Positions 16,766 to 26,230 of a stretch of 64,000 nt of DNA are shown piece by piece. Numbering within the stretch: the stretch's first letter is position 1; every line of letters starts with the position of its first letter. Both the position numbers and the translations under genes were made by a program. Under the pieces are notes generated by a model. It was not told the origin of the DNA. It searched no databases and saw only the letters and a program-made list of their open reading frames with translations. Source of the stretch: Nemorincola caseinilytica (GTDB lineage Bacteria; Bacteroidota; Bacteroidia; Chitinophagales; Chitinophagaceae); NCBI RefSeq assembly GCF_039540515.1, contig NZ_BAABFA010000008.1:341002-405001 (forward strand), written 5' to 3'.

Positions 16766-19549
16766 ATGAATAGCCAGATCGGATTGGGTATATTCGGTAC
16801 GTTCGGAGAGCCATACGGCTTCCAGCAGGTGTTCTATTATGGGGCGCATTTCAAAGGCACGCTCGATCTTAATGATACTGCCATAGAGTTCTATCCCGGT
16901 TCAGAGCTTTTCTCTGTGCGGCGCGAGATAGTAGATGGCGTGCATTCCATTTGTATCTGTATCTATTCTTATGCCCGCGAGCTGAACACCGAGCGTTTCG
17001 GCACCTTCATAGGCTCGTGCATGGTATTGCAGGATGGCTTCACCGAGGCCGAGTATATCTATAAAGTACTCCACTCGCTGCATGAGGACCTCATTACCAA
17101 CGAAGAGAATATAGAGAATGGTGTGATAAAGGTAGCGCAGGGCGCCGATGTGATCATACGCGAGCCGGCCGAGTTCGTGGCTGCGCAGGCCAACCTGATA
17201 CCGCTGAACAAAACGCCCTTCTTCAGTTCGTTCGTAGATGAGGATAAGAAGTACCTGGTGATACCATCGCCACACTCCTTTGGCAATAAGGAGACGGAAG
17301 TGATGGAATTCCTGGACGAGGCGCTGAAACACTATAGCGATACCGGCACACTTTACTTCTCTTTCGACAGAAATGTGTATGAGTTCGTGCGCAATGCAGG
17401 CATCATAGCCACATTAGAGTGGGAAGATTTCAAAGGGCGCAAGACACAGATGCAACGCTCTACTGCCGTGCGTACCAAAAAGGGTATACAGAAGGCAATG
17501 ACCATAGCCTTGCCCACAGAGCCATACGAGGCCGGGAACAATGCAGTGCAGGAGGTAAGGAACAATGAAGTGGCGGCCGCCTACGGCAGTGATGAGAAAG
17601 CGGTCGATGAGGATACCGATAGCTATACCGCGAACGATAATTATAATAACTATAGCAATACAGCAGACGATACAGAAGATGAGGCGGATAGTGACCCCGA
17701 CAGGCCGTTCGACCTATGGGAAGACCCGAATACTGCATGGACCGATACGGAAGTAAGATATAGGGTAAAGGAGTACAATCGTCTTTTTGTATACACACAC
17801 AAGCTGCTGGACCATATAAACGAACCCGAGCAAGGCAAGGGTAGGGGACGTAGAAGAGCGCTGGCAGCAGCATTGCTGTTGCTGCTGCTGGCCGGTGGTG
17901 GTGCGGCCGTGTATTTCCTGGGCCTGATACCGGGCACAGAGCAGCCTGTACGAACAGCGGCCGTAGAGTCGCCACGCAGTATAAGGCAGGGTATACCGGC
18001 CAGTGGCGATAGCATGGCCACGGGTGTGGCGACAGACACCGATGGTTCGGTCGCCAATGTATCTCCCGAAGAAAGATACACTATGCCCCGTGGTGGTGTA
18101 AGTGATGAAGAGATAGCAAGAGCGCTGGCCGATGCACCTGCCACGCCGCCATCTGTTATTACGGGAGCCAATGCTGTGAATAATGCACCCGCGCAGCAGC
18201 GAGTGGCTGGTGCTGTTACTGATAATGCACCTGCTACATCGGCCCTTGCAGGGGCACCTGCGGCACAGCAGGGCAATAAGCCTGTTATAGCGGCACAGGG
18301 TACACCTGCAGATGCAAAGAGTATTGCAGCCAATACTACAAATAGTACAGCGGCCAGGCCGGGCGCACCTGCTACCCCTGCAATGGGTGGTGATGCCGGT
18401 GACGACCCATCGAGGTCTATGCCGCAGATAAGTATGCCATCTATGCCGCGCTCCAATATACCTGCTGCGGCCTCATATGTGAGCAGGATAGGAAAGGAAC
18501 CTCTGCCCGGAGCTAATACCAATACCGGTGTTGCGGCCGGTACAGATGCGTCTGGCAGGTCAACTCCATCTAATATATCGCGCCCTGCCACGGCAGAGAC
18601 CATACGCCCCGGGGCTGCGAATGCAGGTACACCACCTGCCGGAGCGGGCATAACTACAAAGGCAGGTATCACCACGCAAATGCCTGCGGCTGTAGCGGCA
18701 TCGCCTGCCTCAAAGACCGTGGCGGGAGTTGCCGTGCAGCCTAATAATGCTATAGTGCCGGGTAATAATTCTACCAATATACTGACACCAGGCAAGGTAG
18801 TGCCTGCCACTACTGCACCCGCACCGGTCACTGGTCTTGCAAAGGCCCAGATAGGTGCTACTGCACCGGCCACTGCATCGCCCTTCCCGGTCGGCAGAAT
18901 GAACCAGCCCACCGGGCCGGCAACGGCTGCTGTGCCTGTAGCGGCAAGGGCTGTATCTACAGTGGCGCCTACACCGGCGGCGCTTACCAATGGTGCACGC
19001 ACAGGTTCTATGACCCCAACACAACCTGCACCGCTTGCTGCATCCTCGTCACCTACAGGCGCCAGGTCTGTAGGTATGCCTACCGTGGCTGCTGCAGGGC
19101 CTGCAGGTGGCCAGCGTTCGGCTACATCCACATCTACTCTTGCCATATCGGGATCGGTGCCATCAGGGGTTTCATCGGGAGAGATCAACCGTGCGAATGC
19201 AGTAGTGATGCCTTCGCTGGGTATGGGTGGTCAGGACCCTATGAAGATGAAGACGCTCTATCCCCGCCCCAATGGGCAGTTGACACAGCGCGACATACCC
19301 ATACTGAAGCAGAACGGTATAAAGAACAAGACCCTTACCGAGCTGACAAGGATAATAATGGAAAGTGCGCCCGAAGATGTGGGCCAGTACTACAAAGGCC
19401 AGGAACTACAGTATGCCGCCGCACTGCTGAACAGCAACAGGCAGGCGTTCCAGCGCTCGGGCAACGACTACATCTGCACTGCCGATTACCTTATCCTCCA
19501 CATACCTGCCATCATCAAACCCAAAAGGCCGGTAACTTCTCCTAAGTAA
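16766..19549 (+). CDS. single-pass membrane protein with Ala/Pro/Thr-rich spacer, unknown function
   Basis: A 927-residue protein I do not recognise. There is no signal peptide. Residues 1-225 form a globular, probably cytoplasmic domain beginning MNSQIGLGIFGTFGEPYGF. An acidic Asp/Glu/Asn-rich linker follows (about 265-335). A KGRGRRR stop-start signal and one membrane segment lie at about 365-386, predicting an N-in, C-out topology. Residues about 390-815 are a low-complexity spacer rich in Ala, Pro, Thr and Gly. The last 100 residues form a compact, mostly helical domain (YPRPNGQLTQRDIPILKQNG onward). It stands alone between opposite-facing genes. It could connect a cytoplasmic sensor to the envelope; that is inference only. 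Confidence 0.75.
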   Translation: MNSQIGLGIFGTFGEPYGFQQVFYYGAHFKGTLDLNDTAIEFYPGSELFSVRREIVDGVHSICICIYSYARELNTERFGTFIGSCMVLQDGFTEAEYIYKVLHSLHEDLITNEENIENGVIKVAQGADVIIREPAEFVAAQANLIPLNKTPFFSSFVDEDKKYLVIPSPHSFGNKETEVMEFLDEALKHYSDTGTLYFSFDRNVYEFVRNAGIIATLEWEDFKGRKTQMQRSTAVRTKKGIQKAMTIALPTEPYEAGNNAVQEVRNNEVAAAYGSDEKAVDEDTDSYTANDNYNNYSNTADDTEDEADSDPDRPFDLWEDPNTAWTDTEVRYRVKEYNRLFVYTHKLLDHINEPEQGKGRGRRRALAAALLLLLLAGGGAAVYFLGLIPGTEQPVRTAAVESPRSIRQGIPASGDSMATGVATDTDGSVANVSPEERYTMPRGGVSDEEIARALADAPATPPSVITGANAVNNAPAQQRVAGAVTDNAPATSALAGAPAAQQGNKPVIAAQGTPADAKSIAANTTNSTAARPGAPATPAMGGDAGDDPSRSMPQISMPSMPRSNIPAAASYVSRIGKEPLPGANTNTGVAAGTDASGRSTPSNISRPATAETIRPGAANAGTPPAGAGITTKAGITTQMPAAVAASPASKTVAGVAVQPNNAIVPGNNSTNILTPGKVVPATTAPAPVTGLAKAQIGATAPATASPFPVGRMNQPTGPATAAVPVAARAVSTVAPTPAALTNGARTGSMTPTQPAPLAASSSPTGARSVGMPTVAAAGPAGGQRSATSTSTLAISGSVPSGVSSGEINRANAVVMPSLGMGGQDPMKMKTLYPRPNGQLTQRDIPILKQNGIKNKTLTELTRIIMESAPEDVGQYYKGQELQYAAALLNSNRQAFQRSGNDYICTADYLILHIPAIIKPKRPVTSPK

Positions 19550-19615
19550 AGTGATAAAAGGTAATAACAGATCTCATCGCATTATCGCATTCCTTTCACA
19601 TTATCGCATTAGGCC

Positions 19616-21865
19616 TTACAGCTTGAAATCGGGATAATACTTTTTGGCTATCGCTTCGTATTGTGCGGCCTCGGCCATCCGGCCAAGGGCTTTGTAGGAG
19701 AGTGCTATATAGGGTATGTCCTTCACATTGTTCGGGTCTACCTGCAGCGACCTGGTGATGATGTCTATCGCGGCCTGGTATTGCTTCATCTGGTAGTAGC
19801 AATGCCCCAGGTTAGAGTAGGCGTTCACATAGCCGGGATTGGCCGCTACCACTTGTTTGAAGATATCTGCGGCCTGCTGTAGCTTGCCCGAATTGAGGTA
19901 TACCGCGCCCAGGTTGTTGGCAGCGTTCACATCGGTCGGGTTCATTTCCATAGCCTTCCTGAAATATGGTTCGGCCTCGGCATACTTATTATTGAAGTAG
20001 TAGGCAAGGCCCAGTTGCATATAGGCATCAGCATAGTTGGGGTCTATGGCCAGGCTCTGGTTCAGCCATAGTATAGCAGAGTCGAACTGCTTGAGGACAG
20101 AGTAGCAGCTTGCCATGTTGCACATGGCCTGTACGAAGTCGCCCTTTATCTGTATGGCCAGCTTATAGTAGGGTATGGCCTCGGCCGGCCGGTTGGTACG
20201 CAGGTATACCGTACCCAGGTTGTTGGCCGCTATAGACTGGTATGCGCTCTGCGATATGGCTATCTTGAAGTTGACCTCTGCAGAGTCGTATCGCTGCAGG
20301 TTCAGGTAGGCGGTGCCCAGCTCGGTATAGGCATCGGTATAGCGGGGAAATATGGAAATGGCCTTGTGCAGGCGTTCTATCCCCTCGTTCAGTATCTCGC
20401 GGCGTTTGGCAGTATCTTTTTCCTGTGGCAGTACATTCTCTACCAGCTCATTGCCAATGTAGTAGTTCAGCCTGGCATTCTCGGGCGCCTTGGCAAGGTC
20501 GGTCTTGAACAGTGTAGGATTATCTTTCCACTCGGCATTGCGCGCAAAGGTGAGGTAAGAGAAGATAAGGCAAACGGGTATCAGTATACCCAATGCCAGC
20601 TTGTTCTTCACAAATGAGTCGTAGCTGATGTCGGCCTTCAGTATCCATTTTTCTATGGCCAGTGCTGCCAGCAGGCAGAAACCCGCCGATGCGAAGAACA
20701 GGAAACGCTCGCCCATGGCAGAACCCATAAGGAAAACGATATTGGAGAACAGCGCTATGGTAGCCATGTAGAAGAGTATGCCAAAGGCCCATGGGTCTTT
20801 CTTGTACTTGACGAGCCTGTACAGCCCTGCCACGCCTGCGGCCACATATATGACCACCGATAGTAGCACCCACACATTACCAAAGCCTACATAGGGCACA
20901 CTATTGTAGCCATAGTCGTTGATGAGGGGATGGGGTATGAAGAGGAGCTTCACATACATACCCAGCGTGAAGAATGCAGTGGCCAGGCGCATAGCCATGC
21001 TGGGTGCGCCTACCAGGGCATTGTCTATGAACTCTACCGCGCTGGTGCTGGCGCCATAGTCGCTGAGGATATTGTGGCGAATAAGCAGGTACACGCCTGC
21101 CACTACCGCTGCACCTGCCGTCATAAAGATGGCCCTGCGCTTGTCGTTGTTTATGTAAAAGAAGAACACCAGCGGTATAATGCCCAGGAAGGTAATGACG
21201 GTCTCTTTGCTTAGGAAGGACAGGAAGAGCGAAATAAGGCCCAGCAGCAGCCACCATATCTTGCCCGTGCGCATATAGCTGACAAAAATGTTGAGCGAGA
21301 GGAAGGCGAACAGGAAACAGAATATCTCGTCCAGGCTTTTGATGTTGGCCACTACCTCGGTATGTATGGGGTGTACCGCAAATAGCAGTGCCGCTATGAA
21401 GGCCACTACTGTCTTGCCCTCCAGCAGCTTGTTGAGGAAGTGGAACAACAGTATCACACACACCGCGAAGAACAGGATATTGAAGAAGTGCGCGGCCGTG
21501 GCATTGAGGCCGAACATGCCTACCTCTGCAGCGAACATGACCAGCGATAGCGGGCGGTAGTTCTCATTCTTCAGGTAGCCAAAGCCCTTGAGCCTGGGCG
21601 TCTTCAGCAGTTCGGGTATGCCGTCAAAGCCCTGGTTCACAATGGTGTTCTTGGCATATACCATGGTGTCGTCCAGTACAAAGCCGTTCTGCAGGGTATT
21701 GAAATATATGACAAAGGTGAGTACACCCAGCAGCAGCGACAGCTTTAGTGTCAGCGACATTTTCCGTGCAGGCATTGCCTGCGCAGTGGGTTCGGTCTTG
21801 CGGGGTTGTTGAGGTGCAGGCGTGGGCTGTACAGGCTGCCTTTGCGGTTGTTGTTTTTTTGCCAT
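19616..21865 (-). CDS. TMTC-like membrane glycosyltransferase with C-terminal TPR repeats
   Basis: A 749-residue protein. A Pro/Gln-rich cytoplasmic tail (residues 1-35) precedes about ten membrane segments. The first extracytoplasmic loop has FVLDDTMVY, the acidic pair expected in GT-C enzymes. HPIHTEVVANIKSLDE and FLSKETVITF are typical of the DUF1736/TMTC group. About seven TPR units fill the C-terminal 270 residues (repeating A.NLGTVYL, YY.LAI). The family is proposed to transfer sugars from polyprenyl-phosphate donors to proteins, as human TMTC proteins do with mannose. ATG 21865 is preferred over an upstream in-frame start at 21937, whose extension is not protein-like. The substrate here is unknown. 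Confidence 0.8.
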   Translation of the reverse strand: MAKKQQPQRQPVQPTPAPQQPRKTEPTAQAMPARKMSLTLKLSLLLGVLTFVIYFNTLQNGFVLDDTMVYAKNTIVNQGFDGIPELLKTPRLKGFGYLKNENYRPLSLVMFAAEVGMFGLNATAAHFFNILFFAVCVILLFHFLNKLLEGKTVVAFIAALLFAVHPIHTEVVANIKSLDEIFCFLFAFLSLNIFVSYMRTGKIWWLLLGLISLFLSFLSKETVITFLGIIPLVFFFYINNDKRRAIFMTAGAAVVAGVYLLIRHNILSDYGASTSAVEFIDNALVGAPSMAMRLATAFFTLGMYVKLLFIPHPLINDYGYNSVPYVGFGNVWVLLSVVIYVAAGVAGLYRLVKYKKDPWAFGILFYMATIALFSNIVFLMGSAMGERFLFFASAGFCLLAALAIEKWILKADISYDSFVKNKLALGILIPVCLIFSYLTFARNAEWKDNPTLFKTDLAKAPENARLNYYIGNELVENVLPQEKDTAKRREILNEGIERLHKAISIFPRYTDAYTELGTAYLNLQRYDSAEVNFKIAISQSAYQSIAANNLGTVYLRTNRPAEAIPYYKLAIQIKGDFVQAMCNMASCYSVLKQFDSAILWLNQSLAIDPNYADAYMQLGLAYYFNNKYAEAEPYFRKAMEMNPTDVNAANNLGAVYLNSGKLQQAADIFKQVVAANPGYVNAYSNLGHCYYQMKQYQAAIDIITRSLQVDPNNVKDIPYIALSYKALGRMAEAAQYEAIAKKYYPDFKL

Positions 21866-21962
21866 ATGGTGCTGCTTATAGCAGCCTTGAAAGTAGCATT
21901 TTTTTATGATCTGGCAGGTTTGTGCCGCCGCTGTCATGGTGTGTAGTATGCCGCCAACAGGC

Positions 21963-21970
21963 TACATTTG
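21963..21970 (+). promoter_or_regulatory. -7 promoter element of the Rieske protein gene
   Basis: TACATTTG matches TAnnTTTG and lies 33 bases before ATG 22004. It overlaps the longer alternative start (21968), which argues against that start. No clear -33 element was found at the usual spacing. Confidence 0.5.
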
Positions 21971-22003
21971 TACCCGTACAAAGTATCTACGAACCGTGAT
22001 CAT

Positions 22004-22354
22004 ATGAACGATACCGATACGCTACGTCCACTGTTCGAGTGGCATATGGCAGAGCAGATATCTGTGGCGGCCATGCGCGATAACGAGCTTACTGAGGCCA
22101 CGGCAGGCGGCAGGCAGATAGGCCTGTTGAGGCGGCATGGCAATGTATATGCCTTTGCTGCGAAATGCCCGCATGCAGGCGTACCCCTCTGCACCGGCTG
22201 GCTGGATGCACAGGGGCGCATCGTTTGCCCCGAGCACAAGTACCGCTTCGACCCCGTGAATGGCCGCAATACCAGTGGCGAGGGCTATAAATTATTTACC
22301 TATCCTGTACAGGTACGAGGCGATGAGGTATGGGTGGGCCTAATGCCACAATAG
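22004..22354 (+). CDS. Rieske (2Fe-2S) ferredoxin-like protein
   Basis: A 116-residue soluble protein with one Rieske domain. Cluster ligands are visible as CPHAGVPLC and CPEHKYRFD, i.e. C-x-H with 16 residues before C-x-x-H. The second Cys in the first box (CTGW) is usual for this group. It would carry one 2Fe-2S cluster and act as an electron-transfer component, as in nitrite reductase small subunits or dioxygenase ferredoxins. No partner oxygenase is nearby, so the role is unknown. The 3' end is followed immediately by a heptanucleotide repeat array. Confidence 0.88.
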   Translation: MNDTDTLRPLFEWHMAEQISVAAMRDNELTEATAGGRQIGLLRRHGNVYAFAAKCPHAGVPLCTGWLDAQGRIVCPEHKYRFDPVNGRNTSGEGYKLFTYPVQVRGDEVWVGLMPQ

Positions 22355-22356
22355 CA

Positions 22357-22475
22357 AATTCCAAGAACCCAATTCCAGATCTCAAAGTTCAAATTCCAAA
22401 TTGCAAGCTTCATAACTCATAACTCATAACTCATAATTCATAATTCATACTTCATAATTCATAATTCATAATTAA
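22357..22475 (+). repeat. heptanucleotide repeat array upstream of the LD-carboxypeptidase gene
   Basis: The whole 119-bp gap is built on a 7-nt period: 17 consecutive heptamers in one phase. It starts with AATTCCA-type units alternating with degenerate ones, then becomes TAACTCA x3, TAATTCA x2, TACTTCA, TAATTCA x2 and TAATTAA. The array begins 2 bases after the Rieske stop codon and ends 3 bases before ATG 22479. A second array of the same kind lies at 47462-47635. Confidence 0.9.
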
Positions 22476-22478
22476 GAA

Positions 22479-23393
22479 ATGCGTCCCCCATATCTGAAAG
22501 AAGGTTCTGTTATCGGTATCACATGCCCGGCGGGCTATGTGTCTCATGAACGAATAGCCTATGCGGTGACCTTGCTGCAGCAGGGGGGCTTTCGCGTGGT
22601 AGTGGGCAAAACGGTAGGCAGCGAGCACTTCTACTTCTCGGGTACGGATGAGGAACGCCTTGCCGACCTGCAAAGCATGATGGACGATGCCGGTATAGAT
22701 GCCATACTGATGGGGCGTGGTGGCTATGGTATGAGCCGTATCATAGATAGATTAGACCTGTCGGGCTTTGCAAGGAGACCCAAGTGGATATGCGGCTTCA
22801 GTGATATAACTGTGCTGCATGGCCATATACAGGCAAAGCTGGGTGTGCATACCATACACGGGCCCATGTGCGGGGCCTTTAACCCCGATACCGCACAGGC
22901 GCCGCATATACTATCGGTACTACATGCGCTCAGGGGCGAGGCAATGGTATACGATATGCCGCCATCACCGTTCAACCGGGTGGGGAGAACGCAGGCCATA
23001 CTTACGGGTGGCAACCTGGCCATACTGGCACACCTCACTGGCTCGGCATCGGAGGTAGATACGAGGGGCAAGATCCTGTTCATAGAAGACATAGGCGAGC
23101 ACCTGTACAATATAGACCGCCTGCTGCTGAACCTGAAACGTGCAGGCAAGCTAGATCATCTTGCCGGTTTGCTGATAGGCAGCTTCACCGATATGCAGGA
23201 CACCACGCGCCCCTTCGGGCAGACCATAGAGCAGATAATAGCCGACAAAGTGGCGGAGTACGACTATCCCGTTTGTTTCAATTTTCCCGCAGGCCACCAG
23301 GATGTGAACTTCGCCTTTGTGCTGGGCGCCATGCACACGCTGGAGGTGACCACCCAGGGCAGTGTGCTGTCGCTGGTAAGGGATAATGTATAG
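22479..23393 (+). CDS. LD-carboxypeptidase (peptidase S66, LdcA-like)
   Basis: A 304-residue cytoplasmic serine peptidase of family S66 that removes the terminal D-Ala from L,D-linked tetrapeptides during peptidoglycan recycling. Family blocks are ITCPAGYVS, GRGGYG, the nucleophile region CGFSDITVLH (Ser), GPMCG, the Glu-containing LFIEDIGEHLYNIDR, and FPAGHQ with the catalytic His. Length and motif order are normal. It follows a heptamer repeat array with no recognisable promoter of its own and ends 3 bases from the convergent glycosyltransferase gene. The role is family inference. Confidence 0.92.
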   Translation: MRPPYLKEGSVIGITCPAGYVSHERIAYAVTLLQQGGFRVVVGKTVGSEHFYFSGTDEERLADLQSMMDDAGIDAILMGRGGYGMSRIIDRLDLSGFARRPKWICGFSDITVLHGHIQAKLGVHTIHGPMCGAFNPDTAQAPHILSVLHALRGEAMVYDMPPSPFNRVGRTQAILTGGNLAILAHLTGSASEVDTRGKILFIEDIGEHLYNIDRLLLNLKRAGKLDHLAGLLIGSFTDMQDTTRPFGQTIEQIIADKVAEYDYPVCFNFPAGHQDVNFAFVLGAMHTLEVTTQGSVLSLVRDNV

Positions 23394-23396
23394 CTA

Positions 23397-24884
23397 TCAT
23401 CTGATCTTGTACAGTCTGTATCCCGGTGCTATTTCCGTGCTATCTACGGGATGATCGTATTCGTTCAGGTATTGTTGGTAATAGTCCTCTACAATGTCAT
23501 AGGCTATCAGCAGGTATTTCGCATTCATGCTGTCGAATATCCGCTTGTTCTCGGCCATAGGTAGCTGCCATGCATGTATGATGCATTTCCTGTCCGTATA
23601 GAGCGATACCAGGCGCGGGCGGGCGCATATTATCAGCTCATCATCCTTTACGTTCTGTCGCAGGTATGCAAATGCGTTGTGGTCGTTCTGTGCGGGTACA
23701 TAATTCACAGGTGGCTCTGTGGTGCTGCGCAGATACTTGAGCCCTGCGAACAGGTATATGCCCGCAAAGGCCACGCCCACATACAACGGCCTAATGGTAG
23801 TGATGGTGGGTAGTACTGTGCGCAATGCCGTATAGCTGTAGAGGTACACAAGCGCTATGGCAGGAAGAAAGTACCGTGCATCGTGAATAGGATAGAACAG
23901 CATGAGCAGGCACATGAGCACGAAGAACACATCTGTGAACCTGATCTTTTTAGCTATGCTGATAAGAAGACCTGTGATGCACAGCACCAGCCCTGCACTT
24001 TCCATTATGGTCACAATAGCCGTGCGTATGCTGTTGTCGGTGTCGTAGTGGAAGAAGCTCTTTATGGCCTCCAGGAAGAAATTCACATTGTCGCGTACTA
24101 CGGTCAGTGCGCCTTTTTGCAGTGCATCGCGGAATATGGCCGCATAGAATACCGATGTGGAATTGGGGGTATAGAAAATGGTCTTGTTCAAGATGAACAG
24201 GAGTGCATTGCTGCCCGCAATGGCAACCATGCCGGGGCTGGTAAGTATAGATCTTGTAGTGGCTGTCTTGCGATGCCTTATGGTGTCGTAGAAAAGATAT
24301 ATCACCTCTGCCAGCAGCAGCAGTACGGCCTGCGTACGGCAAAGTATGGCCATGGTAGCAAATAGCACCAGCAGTGTCATGCGTATGGAGTTCTGCTTTT
24401 CTGCCGCACGCACCACCATGTACAGCATTACAAAGAGCAGGCAGGTGGTATCGGCCACTATGGTCTGTTTCAGGCCCATCATCACACTGCCATACACTAT
24501 CATCAGCGCCATACAGGTAGCGGGTATGACGCCCATGTATCTGCGGAAGAAGTAGAAGAAACACAGCAGCAGCATTGCCGCTACTACTGTATTAAAGTAG
24601 CAGAGCGGCAATATATCTATCCCGCACATCTTTACCACAGGTGCCAGTAGTAGCGGGTAGCCCGGCGGGTACTGCGGTGGGGAATAGTGTACGTTGTGCT
24701 TATTGAACACATTGTCCGATAAGTAATAGGGTTTGCCCTCAGCTATGTTCTTTGCTTCTTTTATATACAGCGCATAGTCGTCGCCACCGGCCGAGTGCGA
24801 GTTGTGCACATTGAGAAAGAACAGCGGCACCGACAATGCCAGCAGCAGCAAAATGAGCCAGATGTCTTTTTTCAGTGCCTGCAT
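23397..24884 (-). CDS. GT-C fold membrane glycosyltransferase (GT39/ArnT-like)
   Basis: A 495-residue protein with about ten membrane segments. The first loop carries SAGGDDYALYIKEAKNI, an acidic motif in the position used by polyprenyl-phosphate-sugar-dependent GT-C transferases (GT39/GT83). YPPGYPLLLAP recalls the P-P-x-Y segments of the same group. The C-terminal 120 residues form a soluble extracytoplasmic domain (ICARPRLVSLYTDRK). It is the downstream partner of the O-antigen ligase-like gene (35-base gap, same strand), so a role in envelope polysaccharide or glycoprotein assembly is likely. Donor and acceptor are not predictable. Confidence 0.75.
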   Translation of the reverse strand: MQALKKDIWLILLLLALSVPLFFLNVHNSHSAGGDDYALYIKEAKNIAEGKPYYLSDNVFNKHNVHYSPPQYPPGYPLLLAPVVKMCGIDILPLCYFNTVVAAMLLLCFFYFFRRYMGVIPATCMALMIVYGSVMMGLKQTIVADTTCLLFVMLYMVVRAAEKQNSIRMTLLVLFATMAILCRTQAVLLLLAEVIYLFYDTIRHRKTATTRSILTSPGMVAIAGSNALLFILNKTIFYTPNSTSVFYAAIFRDALQKGALTVVRDNVNFFLEAIKSFFHYDTDNSIRTAIVTIMESAGLVLCITGLLISIAKKIRFTDVFFVLMCLLMLFYPIHDARYFLPAIALVYLYSYTALRTVLPTITTIRPLYVGVAFAGIYLFAGLKYLRSTTEPPVNYVPAQNDHNAFAYLRQNVKDDELIICARPRLVSLYTDRKCIIHAWQLPMAENKRIFDSMNAKYLLIAYDIVEDYYQQYLNEYDHPVDSTEIAPGYRLYKIR

Positions 24885-24919
24885 GTGTGCGGTAGTGGCC
24901 GTGTGCTAAAATAGGCTTT

Positions 24920-26152
24920 TTATCCCAGCTTGGGGGTAGCGGCTGGTGTGGCCTCATCGGGGCTGGTGAGCTCTTGCAGAAAGAGCAGCAGGAAGTACAC
25001 ATATACGAATACCCCGAACTGTACCTCCAGTACAGGCTCTATCATCAGTTGCACCAGCAGTATCAGCCATACTATGAAGAAGAAGAAGCTCTGCCTGTTG
25101 CGCCGCAGCTTGGTAAGCGGCCACAGCACCCATATAGCGAACAGCGCCATAGCGAACAGCCCGCAGCCCACCGCCACCGTCAGGAACTGGTTGTGCGGGA
25201 AGAGCCTGCTACGCTCGTCTATATTGGGGTAGCGCTCCATATACAGCTTGTCCATTTCGCCCTTTATATCGCCCGCGCCCACACCCGTCAGCGGGTGGGC
25301 CTTTATCAGGTCGGTAGCCAGTTGGTACGATACCAGCCTGCCTACATCGCCCAGGTTGTGGGTCTCATTGCCGTGCTTGTACATGAAAATAGTGAAACCT
25401 ATATAGTTGGCACGCTCTTTCAGCGTGGGTATCATGCGTATGGCCAGCATACCCGCAAGGGGCATGGCTATCAATATGGCCAGTCCCAGTAGCTTCTTTT
25501 TGCCAAAGCATAGATAAATGGCCCATGCCACCACGAAGAGGTAGAACGATACCAGCCCGCTTTTGGCGGCCAGCACATGCAGGTACACTATCAGCAGCGA
25601 TATGCATATGCCTACCACCCACCGTATATTGCGCCGCTGCAGGCGCGGCCACACATATATGCACCACGCTATGAAGAGGGCCGATGCTATACTGCTGCGT
25701 ATATGATCTTTTTTGGGCAGGGTGGGCAGCATGTGCGACACCTTATATTCTTGTATATAATGCTGCGGATCGCTAAGGAAGATGGATATACTGTAACATG
25801 CCGCCACTATGAGCATGAGCGCCCCGCTCATAGTGAATACTTCCATTTGCCGCTGCGAAAAACGTGGCTGGTGTGCAAATGCCAGGGGCAGCAGCAGGAA
25901 GGGTAGTTTCACCTGCACATGGTCGTTCCATTCATGCAGGTCGTCGCTCCACAGGCCCGACAGGGCGTACATACCCACCCAGCTCAGGCCCAGCAGCCAC
26001 CATTTCTGTTTGAGCCACAGCCGCGGCGGTACATCCCGTATGGCGTTCACCCCGAAGAGGAACATAGATACAGAGAGCGCAGCCCGCGATACCAGGAAAC
26101 CGGCGAACATGCCCAGTATGCATATCATCGCCACCCGCGACTTGTCTAACAT
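24920..26152 (-). CDS. O-antigen ligase/polymerase family protein (Wzy_C-like)
   Basis: About 410 residues with ten to twelve membrane segments. The large periplasmic loop holds the signature of the Wzy_C/O-antigen ligase family: RLVSYQLATDLIKAHPLTG, VGAGD and PHNQFL with the conserved His. Members either polymerise or ligate lipid-linked polysaccharide in the periplasm; the two activities cannot be told apart here. A GTG at 26182 opens the frame further upstream, but ATG 26152 follows a TAACTTTC element (26165-26172) at a better distance. It is probably co-transcribed with the GT-C gene and diverges from meaB. Confidence 0.78.
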   Translation of the reverse strand: MLDKSRVAMICILGMFAGFLVSRAALSVSMFLFGVNAIRDVPPRLWLKQKWWLLGLSWVGMYALSGLWSDDLHEWNDHVQVKLPFLLLPLAFAHQPRFSQRQMEVFTMSGALMLIVAACYSISIFLSDPQHYIQEYKVSHMLPTLPKKDHIRSSIASALFIAWCIYVWPRLQRRNIRWVVGICISLLIVYLHVLAAKSGLVSFYLFVVAWAIYLCFGKKKLLGLAILIAMPLAGMLAIRMIPTLKERANYIGFTIFMYKHGNETHNLGDVGRLVSYQLATDLIKAHPLTGVGAGDIKGEMDKLYMERYPNIDERSRLFPHNQFLTVAVGCGLFAMALFAIWVLWPLTKLRRNRQSFFFFIVWLILLVQLMIEPVLEVQFGVFVYVYFLLLFLQELTSPDEATPAATPKLG

Positions 26153-26230
26153 CTTATTGTTTAGAAAGTTACTTTTGCTCACAAGATAGAGATACTGGTA
26201 TCAATTAGGAACGCAGAAAAGCAGATATTA

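Noticed and set aside
17650..19188. Antisense open frame of about 510 codons over the Ala/Pro/Thr-rich protein
   Set aside because: Low-complexity GC-rich coding DNA keeps the opposite strand free of stops. The sense protein has recognisable end domains, a membrane helix and a normal start.
22357..22475. Heptamer array as a CRISPR-like structure
   Set aside because: There are no spacers; every base belongs to the 7-nt period.
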